Assembly: GCA_028280845.1 (NCBI GenBank)
Contig: JANQKZ010000035.1
Location: 62,001 to 126,000, forward strand
Reading direction: 5' to 3'
Source of the DNA: Opitutales bacterium
Lineage (GTDB): Bacteria; Verrucomicrobiota; Verrucomicrobiia; Opitutales; JABSRG01
Length of the DNA stretch: 64,000 bases
Part shown: piece by piece, positions 35,437 to 44,672 of the stretch
Layout of the letters: each line of letters begins with the position of its first letter
Position numbering within the stretch: the first letter of the stretch is position 1
The notes under the pieces: generated by a model
The model's input: the letters and a program-made list of their open reading frames with translations, nothing else
Database searches by the model: none
What the model was told of the DNA's origin: nothing
Program-made: the position numbers and the translations under genes

Positions 35437-37203
35437 ATGGCATTGGATTCTCAAAACCGTGGTGAGATTGTCCTTCGTGGGATAGCAGGATCACCCGGAG
35501 TTGCCCATGGCCCAGCTTTCGTCTTTTTACAGAGTGAGCTGGATATTCCTGCATACGAACTCAAGCCGGAGGATTCCGACGGGGAAATCGCCCGACTGGA
35601 AGAGGCTCTGTTGCAGACCCGTCAGCAGATCTCCAAGATCCGGCACGAGATCGCACGGAAGCTGGGAGAGGCCGAAGCGCAAATCTTTGATGCGCACCAA
35701 CTTGTATTGGAAGACAAGGCCTTAATCGACGAGGTGATCCACGAACAGCGCACGAGCCATTACAACATAGAATTCTGTTTCCACCGGGTAGCTCAGCGCT
35801 ACATCGACTTCTTTGATACGATTGATGATGAATACCTGAAAGAGCGCGTAGCCGATATTCGTGATGTGGCCCGGCGTTTACTCCAGAATCTGATGGGTCA
35901 ACAGGAGCATGGGATTCAGAAATTAAGCGAGGGGCGAATTGTGGTGTCGCAGGATCTGACGCCTTCGGATACCGCGAGTATGGAGCGCGATAAGCTACTT
36001 GGCTTCATTACTGAGTCCGGAGGAACTACGTCCCATTCCGTCATCATGGCCCGCTCTCTACAAATCCCGGCCGTGGTCGGAGCCCACGGAGCGACTGATG
36101 AAATTTCCAGTAATGATGACCTCTTGGTCGATGGGTATGATGGGTTAGTTTACATCAATCCGAGTGAGCAGACCCTCTATCGATATGGAAAGATCGAGCG
36201 GCATCGTCGCACGCTGCAGGAGCGCTACAATACCAGTATTGGGAAGCGATCGATCACAATCGACCGACAGGAAATCACTCTTCGGGCCAACATTGATAAT
36301 GTAGCTGATGTGGACAGTGTCCGTACTGTGCAGGCTGCAGGAGTAGGGCTCTTTCGAACGGAAGGGATCTACCTTCGCGAGAATGATTTTCCGGACGAGG
36401 ATAAGCAGTTTGAGCTGTATCGGGAAGTGGTTGAATCCTTGGCCCCGAGTCCGGTGGTGATTCGTACTCTGGACCTGGGGGGTGATAAGAACTTGAAGGG
36501 CATGTTTGAGCTCGATGAGGGCAATCCGTTTATGGGATTCCGAGCCATTCGTTTTTGCCTGCAGCACCCGGATATCTTTAAGGACCAGTTGCGCGCCATC
36601 CTGCGGGCCAGCGCATATGGGAAAGTAAAAATCATGTTCCCCATGATCAGTGGAGCGGGAGAATTTCTGGAAGCCAAGCGAATTTACGAGGAAGCTCGCG
36701 ATGAATTGAATGAACGGGATCTTCCGTTTGACCCGGATATTGAAGTGGGCAGCATGATCGAAATCCCCAGTGCTGCCCTGGTCGCTGACATCCTGGCCGA
36801 ACACTGTAGCTTCTTCAGTATCGGGAGCAATGATTTGATCCAATATATGATGGCAGCCGACCGGATGAATGAGCGGGTGGCCCATCTCTTTGATGCCAGT
36901 AATCCTGCGGTGCTCCGCGCGATCAAACGCGTGATCGATGCTGGGGTGGCGAAGGGCATTCCCGTCAGCGTTTGTGGGGAAATGGCCGGCGACCCGCGCT
37001 ATACCGCACTACTCCTCGGTATGGGGGCGCATGAGTTGAGTGTGGCGGCCCCGACATTGCCTGAAATCAATTTCCTGGTGCGCATGATCGATGGTAAAGC
37101 TGCCAGGATGCTAGCCGATGAGGCCCTCGATATGCATGACCCGTTGGAGATCACGGAGCTCATTAGTTCGTTCCATAACTCCCTTTTGGCCGATATTGGT
37201 TAA
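35437..37203 (+). CDS. ptsI: Phosphoenolpyruvate-protein phosphotransferase (PTS enzyme I)
   Basis: Enzyme I takes phosphate from PEP and passes it to HPr. The 588-residue protein has the phospho-His segment GGTTSHSVIMARS (about 199-211), the PEP-binding GLFRTEGIYL, IGSNDLIQY and the active Cys in SVCGEMAGDP near the end. No HPr or EII gene lies in this window, so it may serve a regulatory PTS or partners elsewhere. It has no GAF domain, so it is not PtsP. Confidence 0.93.
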   Translation: MALDSQNRGEIVLRGIAGSPGVAHGPAFVFLQSELDIPAYELKPEDSDGEIARLEEALLQTRQQISKIRHEIARKLGEAEAQIFDAHQLVLEDKALIDEVIHEQRTSHYNIEFCFHRVAQRYIDFFDTIDDEYLKERVADIRDVARRLLQNLMGQQEHGIQKLSEGRIVVSQDLTPSDTASMERDKLLGFITESGGTTSHSVIMARSLQIPAVVGAHGATDEISSNDDLLVDGYDGLVYINPSEQTLYRYGKIERHRRTLQERYNTSIGKRSITIDRQEITLRANIDNVADVDSVRTVQAAGVGLFRTEGIYLRENDFPDEDKQFELYREVVESLAPSPVVIRTLDLGGDKNLKGMFELDEGNPFMGFRAIRFCLQHPDIFKDQLRAILRASAYGKVKIMFPMISGAGEFLEAKRIYEEARDELNERDLPFDPDIEVGSMIEIPSAALVADILAEHCSFFSIGSNDLIQYMMAADRMNERVAHLFDASNPAVLRAIKRVIDAGVAKGIPVSVCGEMAGDPRYTALLLGMGAHELSVAAPTLPEINFLVRMIDGKAARMLADEALDMHDPLEITELISSFHNSLLADIG

Positions 37204-37284
37204 GGAGGTTGGGGATTTATTGACCCGGTTTGGTTCAATAGGACCGTAGTCATCACAATAAGCGAGTGACCCGGTCAGCCGGGA

Positions 37285-38754
37285 TTAAGTGGAGAGGTCT
37301 TGCAGGGATGCCGGTTCACTACGGGGCAGAGTGACGGTGAAGAGTGTACCCACACCTACTTCGCTTTCCACTTGAATGCTTCCGCCGTGGGCATCAACGA
37401 TAGCCTTGGTGATAGCCAGACCCAGGCCGGTATTGGTTTTATCCGCTATTCGCTTGTTCTTCGAGGTCCGGTAAAAGCGATCAAAGAGGCGGGGGATAAT
37501 TTCCGGGTAGATGCCCATGCCCGAATCCTTTACCATGATGAGGCAGTTGTCCAGTTGGGTGCCTACGTTAATGCTGATCTTGCCTCCCTCCGGGGTAAAC
37601 TTAATGGCATTGCTCAATAAATTGATGAGTACCTGTTGAATCCGATAGATATCAAACATTCCCGTACAGGTGACCGCCCCCACGTAGAGTGTGATGGATT
37701 TTTCATCCGCCAGTTTTTTCAGCATTCGAACGGAAGGATTTACCGCGTCCGCAATGTCCGCCTGCGTTTTAATCAGTTCGAACTCTCCTGAATCAACCCG
37801 GGCCAACTCCAATAGGGCGTCAACCAGTCTCCGGATATGCTGGGCAGAGTGTTCGCAGGTTTGAAGGGCGTCGCGATAGGTTTCGGAATCCCGTTCGCGC
37901 AGCAGGGTGTATTGACAGCTGGCCAGGATAACGGAGATGGGGGTTCGAAGTTCGTGAGAGGCATCGGACGTGAAACGAATTTGCTGATTAATGGCATCCT
38001 CCAGCTGATCAAAGGTTTCATTGAGGACTTCAGCCATGGCTCCAAGCTCAGATTCGGTATCTGCTGTATTGATACGGTGGGAAAGGTCACCGGTAGATAT
38101 TTTTTGTGCGGTCTCTGTGATATCGCCGATGGGTCTCAGAGATATTCCGGCGAGCCACCATCCAATCCAGTGACCGGACACGACAATAAGGAGTCCTACG
38201 ATCGAGAGAATCCAACGCAACCGGGCAAGTTCCCGATAGATGATCGATTTTGATCCGCCGATGACCAAGTTGTAGCCCCTGGGACCGACATGGATGGCCT
38301 CCCGGTTATTTCCATTTTCCCGGAGAATCAAGGCATGCTCATTGGGGCGAAAGGGTCGGTCGTCAACTGCTGGTATGACGGAGGGTGCATTCTGCGACGC
38401 GTAGTTGATGGTTCCCTCTCCATCCAGAACCGCGAGATAGAGGCGGGGATCCAAATGGGTGAGCACCTGGATTTCGAAGCGTTGCCGGCGTTCCTGTGGG
38501 GTCTCGCTTACCCGGTGCATGGGGTAGCGGTCATAGGTCAGGGGAGGGGTGCCCCCGTAAAACACTTCAGGGGGCGGGGGAGGCATGAACTGGGGGATCA
38601 TGTTAGCGATCGGGGCCGCGAGCCGGGCATCCAGTTCCCGCTCCAGGATTTCACCCTGGTTTAAGTAGAAAGCAGTGAGGAGGACCGCCACGATGACGGT
38701 CAGCAGTGTCGTGTGCCAGATTTGAATCCGGCCCCGGATTGATTTAGGGATCAT
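37285..38754 (-). CDS. Sensor histidine kinase
   Basis: The 489-residue kinase has a first membrane segment (about 13-30), a periplasmic sensor region of about 150 residues rich in proline (PQFMPPPPPEVFYGGTPP), a second membrane segment (about 183-203), HAMP, HisKA with the phospho-accepting ASHELRTPIS and HATPase_c with NLLSNAIKFTPEGG and GLGLAI. Its start overlaps the stop of the response regulator gene by four bases, so the two are a pair. Its overall plan is like metal/envelope sensors of the CusS type. Confidence 0.93.
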   Translation of the reverse strand: MIPKSIRGRIQIWHTTLLTVIVAVLLTAFYLNQGEILERELDARLAAPIANMIPQFMPPPPPEVFYGGTPPLTYDRYPMHRVSETPQERRQRFEIQVLTHLDPRLYLAVLDGEGTINYASQNAPSVIPAVDDRPFRPNEHALILRENGNNREAIHVGPRGYNLVIGGSKSIIYRELARLRWILSIVGLLIVVSGHWIGWWLAGISLRPIGDITETAQKISTGDLSHRINTADTESELGAMAEVLNETFDQLEDAINQQIRFTSDASHELRTPISVILASCQYTLLRERDSETYRDALQTCEHSAQHIRRLVDALLELARVDSGEFELIKTQADIADAVNPSVRMLKKLADEKSITLYVGAVTCTGMFDIYRIQQVLINLLSNAIKFTPEGGKISINVGTQLDNCLIMVKDSGMGIYPEIIPRLFDRFYRTSKNKRIADKTNTGLGLAITKAIVDAHGGSIQVESEVGVGTLFTVTLPRSEPASLQDLST

Positions 38755-39416
38755 GCGCTGGTGTTGCTCCGAACCACGTAACCTTGCCCACGCAGGGTAG
38801 TGATGAAATTCTTCCCAAACTTCTGGCGGAGCTTGTAGATATAGACGTCCAGCATATTGGAAAGACTGTCTTCGTTTTCGTCAAAGAGATGTTCGTAGAG
38901 ATATTCTCGGGTAACGACTTCGTCCTTTTTCAAGGCGAATAATTCAACAATAGCATATTCTCGGGCGGTCAGTTCAATGAGCTCGCCATCCTTCGTAATC
39001 GTGCGTGAGGCGGTATTGACCTCAATATTATTGAGGGTGAGGACCGGATTTCCACGACCAAAACTGCGCCGGGCAATGGCGCGGGCCCTGGCCACCATCT
39101 CTAAGAGATCGAAGGGTTTGGGGAGATAATCATCTGCACCCTGATTCAGGCCCCTTACCCGGTCCTGAATCCCATCGCGGGCAGTGAGCATGAGGATGGG
39201 GGTTTCTTTTTCTGCCCGGATAGCTTCGAGCACCTGCCATCCACTCATTTTGGGCAGCATGACATCGAGGAGGATGACGTCGTAATCCCAATTTAAGGCT
39301 TTGTAGAGGCCCTCTTCTCCGTCTTCACAGTGGTCTGCGGCAAACCCCTCTTCACGCAGGGTAGCGACTATGGTTTTTCTGAGGTGGGCTTCATCTTCAA
39401 TGACAAGGGCTCTCAT
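38751..39416 (-). CDS. OmpR-family response regulator
   Basis: The 221-residue regulator has a receiver domain with the phospho-acceptor Asp in VILLDVMLPKMSGW, the switch MLTAR and Lys in LPKPFD, followed by an OmpR-type winged helix (about 125-218, with LTAREYAIVELF and VDVYIYKLRQK-like recognition helix). It is cotranscribed with the histidine kinase. Its upstream 230 bases separate it from a divergent small gene. Confidence 0.94.
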   Translation of the reverse strand: MRALVIEDEAHLRKTIVATLREEGFAADHCEDGEEGLYKALNWDYDVILLDVMLPKMSGWQVLEAIRAEKETPILMLTARDGIQDRVRGLNQGADDYLPKPFDLLEMVARARAIARRSFGRGNPVLTLNNIEVNTASRTITKDGELIELTAREYAIVELFALKKDEVVTREYLYEHLFDENEDSLSNMLDVYIYKLRQKFGKNFITTLRGQGYVVRSNTSA

Positions 39417-39579
39417 AGTTTAGATTTTCTAAAGACAGGGGACGGGTTTAGCGGGAAACTCAGGACCACTTTAAAAAATTACCATATTGCTTATGAACAG
39501 AAGATGAATCTGACAGTTCCACCGATAAGAAGTGAAGCCAAGATTCCATTTTGGAATTAAATTATCTTTTTCTCACTCA

Positions 39580-39595
39580 TTCATCTCCCGTTCAG
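39580..39595. promoter_or_regulatory. Possible OmpR-type tandem half-sites
   Basis: TTCAT and TTCAG repeat exactly 11 bases apart, one helical turn, in the gap between the response regulator gene and the divergent small gene. This is the usual geometry for OmpR-family dimers. Confidence 0.3.
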
Positions 39596-39645
39596 GTTGA
39601 AAATGATATGGTAAGGGAAAATCACTCGATTTTTCAGACCTCCAC

Positions 39646-40002
39646 ATGAAAACCAGAAACACGATACTCTTTAAGAACGATCAAGTCCTGGTCCAGAATC
39701 CACCGGTTGATGAGCCGATATTGTTTGATGTCAGCGTGCCTGAGGGCAGCTCGCATATCGATCTCACGTCTATTTTTGGTGTTCAGGATCTTGTCTTTAT
39801 CGTGACTCCGGAGTGTGGAAACGTGGTTGAAGTTACCCACTTGAGCCAATCCGGGCTGCTGACTTTGGAGACCGGTAAGGATCTGGTTTTTCCCGCCATG
39901 ACCCGGCTAGCGGTTCGGGCAACTTCTTTCGATGGCCTGAATTCGATCGCTATCTTGAACATCCACGTTCGAGATAGCAAGACTGAGGCCGCAATCGCCT
40001 GA
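39646..40002 (+). CDS. Small unknown beta-rich protein
   Basis: I do not recognise this 118-residue protein. It lacks a signal peptide or membrane segment and its residue pattern suggests mostly beta strands (EPILFDVSVPEGSSHIDLTSIFG). It has one Cys. It has its own strong terminator and lies opposite a two-component system, so it may be regulated by it. The terminator and long frame support a real gene. Confidence 0.6.
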   Translation: MKTRNTILFKNDQVLVQNPPVDEPILFDVSVPEGSSHIDLTSIFGVQDLVFIVTPECGNVVEVTHLSQSGLLTLETGKDLVFPAMTRLAVRATSFDGLNSIAILNIHVRDSKTEAAIA

Positions 40003-40065
40003 GGTCACCGTCCCACTTTTTTGATTTGGTACCTTGGTGGTGCCACTAAGCGAGTAAGTAAATAA

Positions 40066-40101
40066 AGCCTCCGGGGGAGAGAGACCCGGAGGCTTTTTTT
40101 T
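40066..40101 (+). terminator. Terminator, probably bidirectional
   Basis: A perfect 10-bp stem (AGCCTCCGGG/CCCGGAGGCT) with a purine loop is followed by seven T after the stem. On the minus strand the AT-rich left side may also end transcription of the ArsR-methyltransferase gene. Confidence 0.9.
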
Positions 40102-40117
40102 CAAATCCTGACGGTTT

Positions 40118-41056
40118 TCAGTTAGAGGGCTTAAGCCCCGTGGCCAACAAAGTTACAAAGTTGGGTTCGACTTCTTCCCGGGCCACGGGAGTGACCTCGA
40201 CCTGGGTAAAGCCGGCAGCCTGAATCAACTGGTAGAGATCATTTTCGGAGAAACCCAGCCAGATATCGGCGTAGAGCTCCCGGGCTTTTTCAAAGTCGTG
40301 TTGGAGTAGGTCGATGACGCAGAGTTGCCCGCCGGGTTTAAGGATACGAAAGGCTTCCGCGAGGCACTGGGCGGGCTTTTGGGCGTGGTGAAGCGCCTGG
40401 CTGAGGAGGGCGAGGTCGACGGATTGGTTCTCGAGGGGGATGTCTTCGATATCCCCCAGCTTATACTCCAGATTCTGAATCCCGTTTTTCTCGGCCAACT
40501 CCGACCCGATCTCGATCATCTTGGGAGAGCTATCAATGGCGACCACCTGCTCGGCATGGCGGGCCAATAGCTGACCAATGAGGCCTTCGCCTGCGCCAAG
40601 ATCCGCGACTTTGATCGACGGAACCATGTGGAGAAGAAAGTGGCCGATGGCCTCCCACGATCGCCCGGGGCAATAGTTTTTCCCGAGGCGACCGGCGACG
40701 GAGTTAAAATACTGCTCCTGAATCTGACGCCGTTTCTGGACGATTCGCTTGAGATGGTTGCGGTCCGCCTCGGCCTCCCGGGTTCCCCGAATGGAGTCGC
40801 AGGCGGCAGAAATTAATTTTGATAACTGGGTTCCCGGGGCAGGGTTCAGGGTATAGTAGGAACGCTTGCCGTCTTTGCGGTCCAGGACCAGGCCGCCCTG
40901 ACGGAGCAAGGCGAGGTGAGAGGAGATTCTGGATTGCCCCATATTGAGAATATCCTGGAGCTCGGCCACCGAGAGCTCCTCGATGGTGAGGAGGTTAATG
41001 ATTCGGAGGCGTGTTGGATCTGACAACAGCTTGAGTGTATCCCAGGGGTCCGACAT
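40118..41056 (-). CDS. ArsR-family regulator fused to SAM-dependent methyltransferase
   Basis: The 312-residue protein joins an ArsR winged helix (about 1-95: KLLSDPTRLRIINLL, MGQSRISSHLALLRQGGLV) to a class I methyltransferase (about 125-312: ADLGAGEGLIGQLL motif I, ALHHAQKP, LKPGGQLCVIDL). Such fusions are known in several phyla and are thought to sense SAM or methylation state. The start codon lies only three bases beyond the T tract of the upstream terminator and no ribosome site is visible. Confidence 0.9.
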   Translation of the reverse strand: MSDPWDTLKLLSDPTRLRIINLLTIEELSVAELQDILNMGQSRISSHLALLRQGGLVLDRKDGKRSYYTLNPAPGTQLSKLISAACDSIRGTREAEADRNHLKRIVQKRRQIQEQYFNSVAGRLGKNYCPGRSWEAIGHFLLHMVPSIKVADLGAGEGLIGQLLARHAEQVVAIDSSPKMIEIGSELAEKNGIQNLEYKLGDIEDIPLENQSVDLALLSQALHHAQKPAQCLAEAFRILKPGGQLCVIDLLQHDFEKARELYADIWLGFSENDLYQLIQAAGFTQVEVTPVAREEVEPNFVTLLATGLKPSN

Positions 41057-41059
41057 GGC

Positions 41060-41086
41060 AAAAAAAGGGCCCGGTTAGTCGGGCCC
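41060..41086 (-). terminator. Terminator of the GreA-fusion gene, abutting the next start codon
   Basis: On the minus strand 7-bp arms GGGCCCG/CGGGCCC are followed by seven T, 18 bases after the greA-like stop and three bases before the ATG of the ArsR-methyltransferase gene. Confidence 0.88.
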
Positions 41087-41103
41087 GATTGGAAGGAGAT
41101 TGG

Positions 41104-42966
41104 TTATTTCACATCGACCCAGCGATTGATCGCCTGAATGGTCCATTCCTGTTTGACCCCGTCGATCTCGGTAAAGGCCTTGTCGCCAACCTTTTTGGAA
41201 ATGAGTTCCTGGCCGAGGGGTGTTTTATAGGAGAGAACATTCTGTTCAGGGTCACTATCCCATGCCCCAAGAATGGCAAAGGTGCTCACCGATCCATTGG
41301 AAGCTTGCTTTAATTCGACGACGGAACCGATCCCGACATTGTCGGAAGGGGCGTCAGTAAAGTCGGTAACCTGGGCCCGGCCCAAATCGAGTTCCAACTG
41401 AGAACGGCGGGCCAAGAGGGTATCCTGATCCTGGCGGGCCATTTTATATTCGGAGTTTTCTTTCAGGTCACCGTGTTCGCGGGCTGTGGCGATCGCTTCC
41501 TTATTTTCGGGAATCTTCTTGGTCACGATCTCATCATACTCGGCTTTGGCCTTGTCGAAGCTGTCCTGCGAGACAATGAGGCTATCCTCGTCCTTCTTCG
41601 TTTCGGATTCACGGGAAACCAGGAGGTTCTGAATGCTGGGATAGAGCTTGATGAAGCGGGCAAGGACCGACTTTTTGGTAAGGTCTTCAAATCCCTGGTT
41701 CATCAACAGCATCTGGGCCAGATCCTGAGCGGTCTCGGTTGAGGCATCGGCCAGGAGATCGGAGATGAGGGTGTGGTCTTCACTGATAAGATCGGCCAGG
41801 GGGATCCGGCGGGTGCCGGTGCTGTGGAGGGCTTCACTGTCGATGGCAAAGAAGGCGGCGGAGAGGAGGCGCGGCTCCATCAGAGGGTCGGTCAATTTGC
41901 GAAACTTTTTGGAGCTCCGGTTTTTGATGATCCAATACAGGATAGGGCCGCGGATAGTTTGTTCGTCGAGCCATTTCCGCAGGCTGGAGTTAATGCGCTC
42001 ATCCTGCTCCCGTTCGAGGAGAAAGTTGATACACTCGTTAGTAAACTTGCCCTCACTTTTGCGGAGCAGGTCTTCGATGATGTTTTCCCACTTGTCCGGA
42101 TAGGTCCGGGTGATGAGGTCGAGGTATCGTTTATAGTAATTGGATGGAAGATCTGAGGCGAGTTGAGACAGATCGTCAGTCGCATCCAGGATGGAGGCTG
42201 AGGTAGGTTGCAGGGTTTCGACGTCCTCGTGAAGATCGCGGGCCAGGTTGTTGCGAACCCATACCCCGTGCAGGCGGTCCGCCATGGTGAGGGACTTGGA
42301 TTCTTTGATGCAGTCGGTCAGGGTTTCCAGAATGAGCGGCAATTCATCCTTCAACTCGGGTTTACCGTCGGACAGGTCGAACAGCTTCTCGGCGAGGAGG
42401 ATCTTCTCCTTGGGGTTTTTGGTCGCGAGGTAAAATTCCAGGATTTCTTCCTCGGGCTTAACCGGCTCCTCCCGCAAGACGTAAGGATCCGTCTTTTTCA
42501 TGGGGGCTCCCACGCGAGGATCTTTGACGAGCAGTTTTTTGGTGTTGGTCCACCACTTCTTATACTTTTGCGGCCCGATGAGTCGGGCGAGGATACGCTC
42601 GAGCTCCATGGTGGTGGCGGATTGATCCGGATAGTTCTTCAAAATATCCATGATCAACTCGACGGGCTGTTTTTTCATAGCCGTCGTGATCGACTCCGGA
42701 TCCTTATGTTTCCGGACGAGCACATGGTCCGCAGCGAGGAGCTCCAATTTGTCGACGCAAAAAGCCGGATCCATCGCATGGCCGGTTTTGCCTTCTTCGA
42801 AATCGATGATCAGTCGGTTGGTCGCTTCGTCGTAGTCTTTAATCTCCCCGAAGCCAAAGGTGCGGTGCACGCAGAAGGTTCCGGGGTTCATTTGTTCCAA
42901 GATTTGTCGAGCCGCTTTCAGTTTAGGCGACTTTTCAACTAAGGAGTTGATAACCTCAGGGTTCAT
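41104..42966 (-). CDS. Long GreA-family transcription elongation factor with CarD-like N-terminus
   Basis: The 620-residue protein ends in a GreA/GreB unit: a coiled coil at about 455-515 (PENKEAIATAREHGDLKENSEYKMAR in two pieces) and the FKBP-like domain at about 520-620 (VGIGSVVELKQ, TPLGQELISKKVGD). GreA rescues backtracked RNA polymerase. The first about 80 residues include GTFCVHRTFGFGEI, similar to the CarD/TRCF polymerase-binding Tudor-like fold. About 370 helical residues join the two. Ordinary GreA is only about 160 residues long. Confidence 0.85.
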   Translation of the reverse strand: MNPEVINSLVEKSPKLKAARQILEQMNPGTFCVHRTFGFGEIKDYDEATNRLIIDFEEGKTGHAMDPAFCVDKLELLAADHVLVRKHKDPESITTAMKKQPVELIMDILKNYPDQSATTMELERILARLIGPQKYKKWWTNTKKLLVKDPRVGAPMKKTDPYVLREEPVKPEEEILEFYLATKNPKEKILLAEKLFDLSDGKPELKDELPLILETLTDCIKESKSLTMADRLHGVWVRNNLARDLHEDVETLQPTSASILDATDDLSQLASDLPSNYYKRYLDLITRTYPDKWENIIEDLLRKSEGKFTNECINFLLEREQDERINSSLRKWLDEQTIRGPILYWIIKNRSSKKFRKLTDPLMEPRLLSAAFFAIDSEALHSTGTRRIPLADLISEDHTLISDLLADASTETAQDLAQMLLMNQGFEDLTKKSVLARFIKLYPSIQNLLVSRESETKKDEDSLIVSQDSFDKAKAEYDEIVTKKIPENKEAIATAREHGDLKENSEYKMARQDQDTLLARRSQLELDLGRAQVTDFTDAPSDNVGIGSVVELKQASNGSVSTFAILGAWDSDPEQNVLSYKTPLGQELISKKVGDKAFTEIDGVKQEWTIQAINRWVDVK

Positions 42967-43024
42967 ATATGTATGGGTATCGGTTGTTATTTAACCTTTT
43001 AAAGGCTCCACCGCCTTCAATTTG

Positions 43025-43129
43025 ATGGCTACAGGCAATGAGGCAAAGATAAATCTTCAGACTACCTGGGAACAGGCAGTCACGATTATCGAAGGGTTTC
43101 TTATTAACCCTGAAGAGGTTCCAAAGGGT
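43025..43129 (+). pseudogene. Stranded original 5' end of rsmB (34 codons)
   Basis: An ATG at 43025 opens a 34-codon frame that ends in IIEGFLINPEEVPKG and a stop. The intact rsmB body at 51920 carries LVLGFLTNPEEAGKV at the matching place of its NusB-like domain. The WEQAVTIIEGFL segment fits the first helix expected there. The native order would be greA divergent from rsmB. I read this as the gene start cut off by the 8.9-kb insertion. This remnant fills part of the 318-base gap after greA. Confidence 0.65.
43106..43118. repeat. Putative attL core of the island
   Basis: AACCCTGAAGAGG here is repeated exactly at 51977-51989 at the far side of the AT-rich island, in the same orientation and the same codon phase (NPEE). 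Confidence 0.65.
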
Positions 43130-43176
43130 TAATCTTTAGTTTTTTAAGTTATTGTTTATTATAATTTTAAGAATTA

Positions 43177-43236
43177 TCAGATGAATCTCTGGTTTGGTTT
43201 GATGATCAAGTTAGAGGCCTTTTCACCATCATCTGA
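43177..43236. repeat. Spaced inverted repeat near the island's left end
   Basis: TCAGATGA at 43177 and its complement TCATCTGA at 43229 are flanked by ATTA and TAAT, in AT-rich DNA just before the recombinase remnant. They may be recombinase or excisionase arm sites, or a regulatory dyad. Confidence 0.35.
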
Positions 43237-43284
43237 CAAATAATTTCAGGGTTCTATATTTCTCAGCGTAAGCTCCCGTTGCAA

Positions 43285-44493
43285 ATGTCCAAGCCAAAAA
43301 GTTACTTCACTCTCAAGGTCATCCCTTTCAAGAATCCGTCTGGAGAAGAGGTTCACAGGGGGACTGGTCAGGCCGGTTATAAGCGGGTCAGGAAGAACTT
43401 CCAGACATACGCTGAAGCAGAAGCATATCTTGAAGAGATGAGGGGCAAATATGCTGGGATGGATCAGGACAACCGTAGGGCCTGTATGACGACCCTCCCT
43501 CCGCTTCGCCTGGCAGAATCCGAATACATTTATGCGGCCCTCCTTGAGAGGGGGAGAGGGAAACACTATCCCAGGTTTTCGACTTCTTATATCAAGCACA
43601 ACAAGCCGGTTATCGGCATAAAATTGGAGGAGGCGTGGGAAAATTATGCTGAGTAGGTCAGGGACGAGATCAGCCCCGGTAAGCTCGCGATGGATAAGTC
43701 CATAGTTAAAACAAGCTCTTTGGATATTTTGGTGGCCCCGACAAGCTCACCACAGGTATCACTCTTGCCCATCTCAACCAGACTATCAACGAACTAGTCT
43801 AGAAAAAGGACTCGGTCACTAAACCCAGCGATACAACAAGGAAGGATCGCTACACTCGACTTCACCTCTGGATGAACTGGCTGGTGAAGAGGAAGTTCCA
43901 TTCTTTCAATCCTCTTAAGGATGAAGCAGCACCAAAGATCACGGCAGAGGAGCCGGGTACATTGACATTTGAACAGTGTCAGAAGCTCCTTCAAGAGGCT
44001 GCAAAGTATAAGGAAGGGGTTTATGCTGCCTTACTTCGCTGTTGGGCTGTTATCGGGCATTAGACCGGATGGAGTGAAGAGGCTTAATACATGGGAGCAC
44101 TTCTCCCTCGAAGGGGAGCAGGCTTACATCGTCGTTCCTGACCGGGCATCGAAGACCAAAAGACATTTAGCCCACATCCCAGACAACCTGAGGATCATCT
44201 TGAAAGCTTGTAAAGACAGAGACCTTTCCCCCAGCGAATACAACTATCAGGACTTCACCAACATTCGGACTAATGCTGGTGTTGTTGATCCTGAGACCTG
44301 GGTAAATGATGTGATGTGTCACACTTTTGCTTCAATGCACCACGCTGTTCACGTGAACATTACCTACCTCGCTAACATAATGGGGACTTCAGAGGCTGTC
44401 CTGCGCAGAAACTATATAGCCCCAATTGATCCTAATGAGGCTAAGAAGTTTTCCCTGTTTTATGTGATAACAGGGACGGGGGAAATCAAGTAG
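43285..44493 (+). pseudogene. Decayed tyrosine recombinase (integrase)
   Basis: Three frames together encode one phage-type integrase. The N-terminal part (SKPKSYFTLKVIPF onward) ends at a TAG at 43654. The frame shifts near 43730 and meets a second TAG at 43800, then runs through the core-binding domain (WMNWLVKRKFHSFNP). A further shift near 44035 leads into the catalytic domain with GIRPDGVKRL, the first catalytic Arg. The HxxR box reads NDVMCHTFAS, so its His and Arg are lost. A Tyr remains in RRNYIAP. The enzyme must be inactive. Confidence 0.85.
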
Positions 44494-44672
44494 TTAGAGG
44501 TTGCCTAAGAAGTTTGGTTTTACCTTCACCAATAGTCGAAAGAATAAATAATGAGCATTAACTGGCACATAGTTCAACCGGAAACTTATTTCATTAAGGT
44601 TGTGAGTGTGAAGTGTTAGCGGATTTTCGCATTTTAAACAAAAATCGGGCAATAATGACTTTGTGGTATTCT

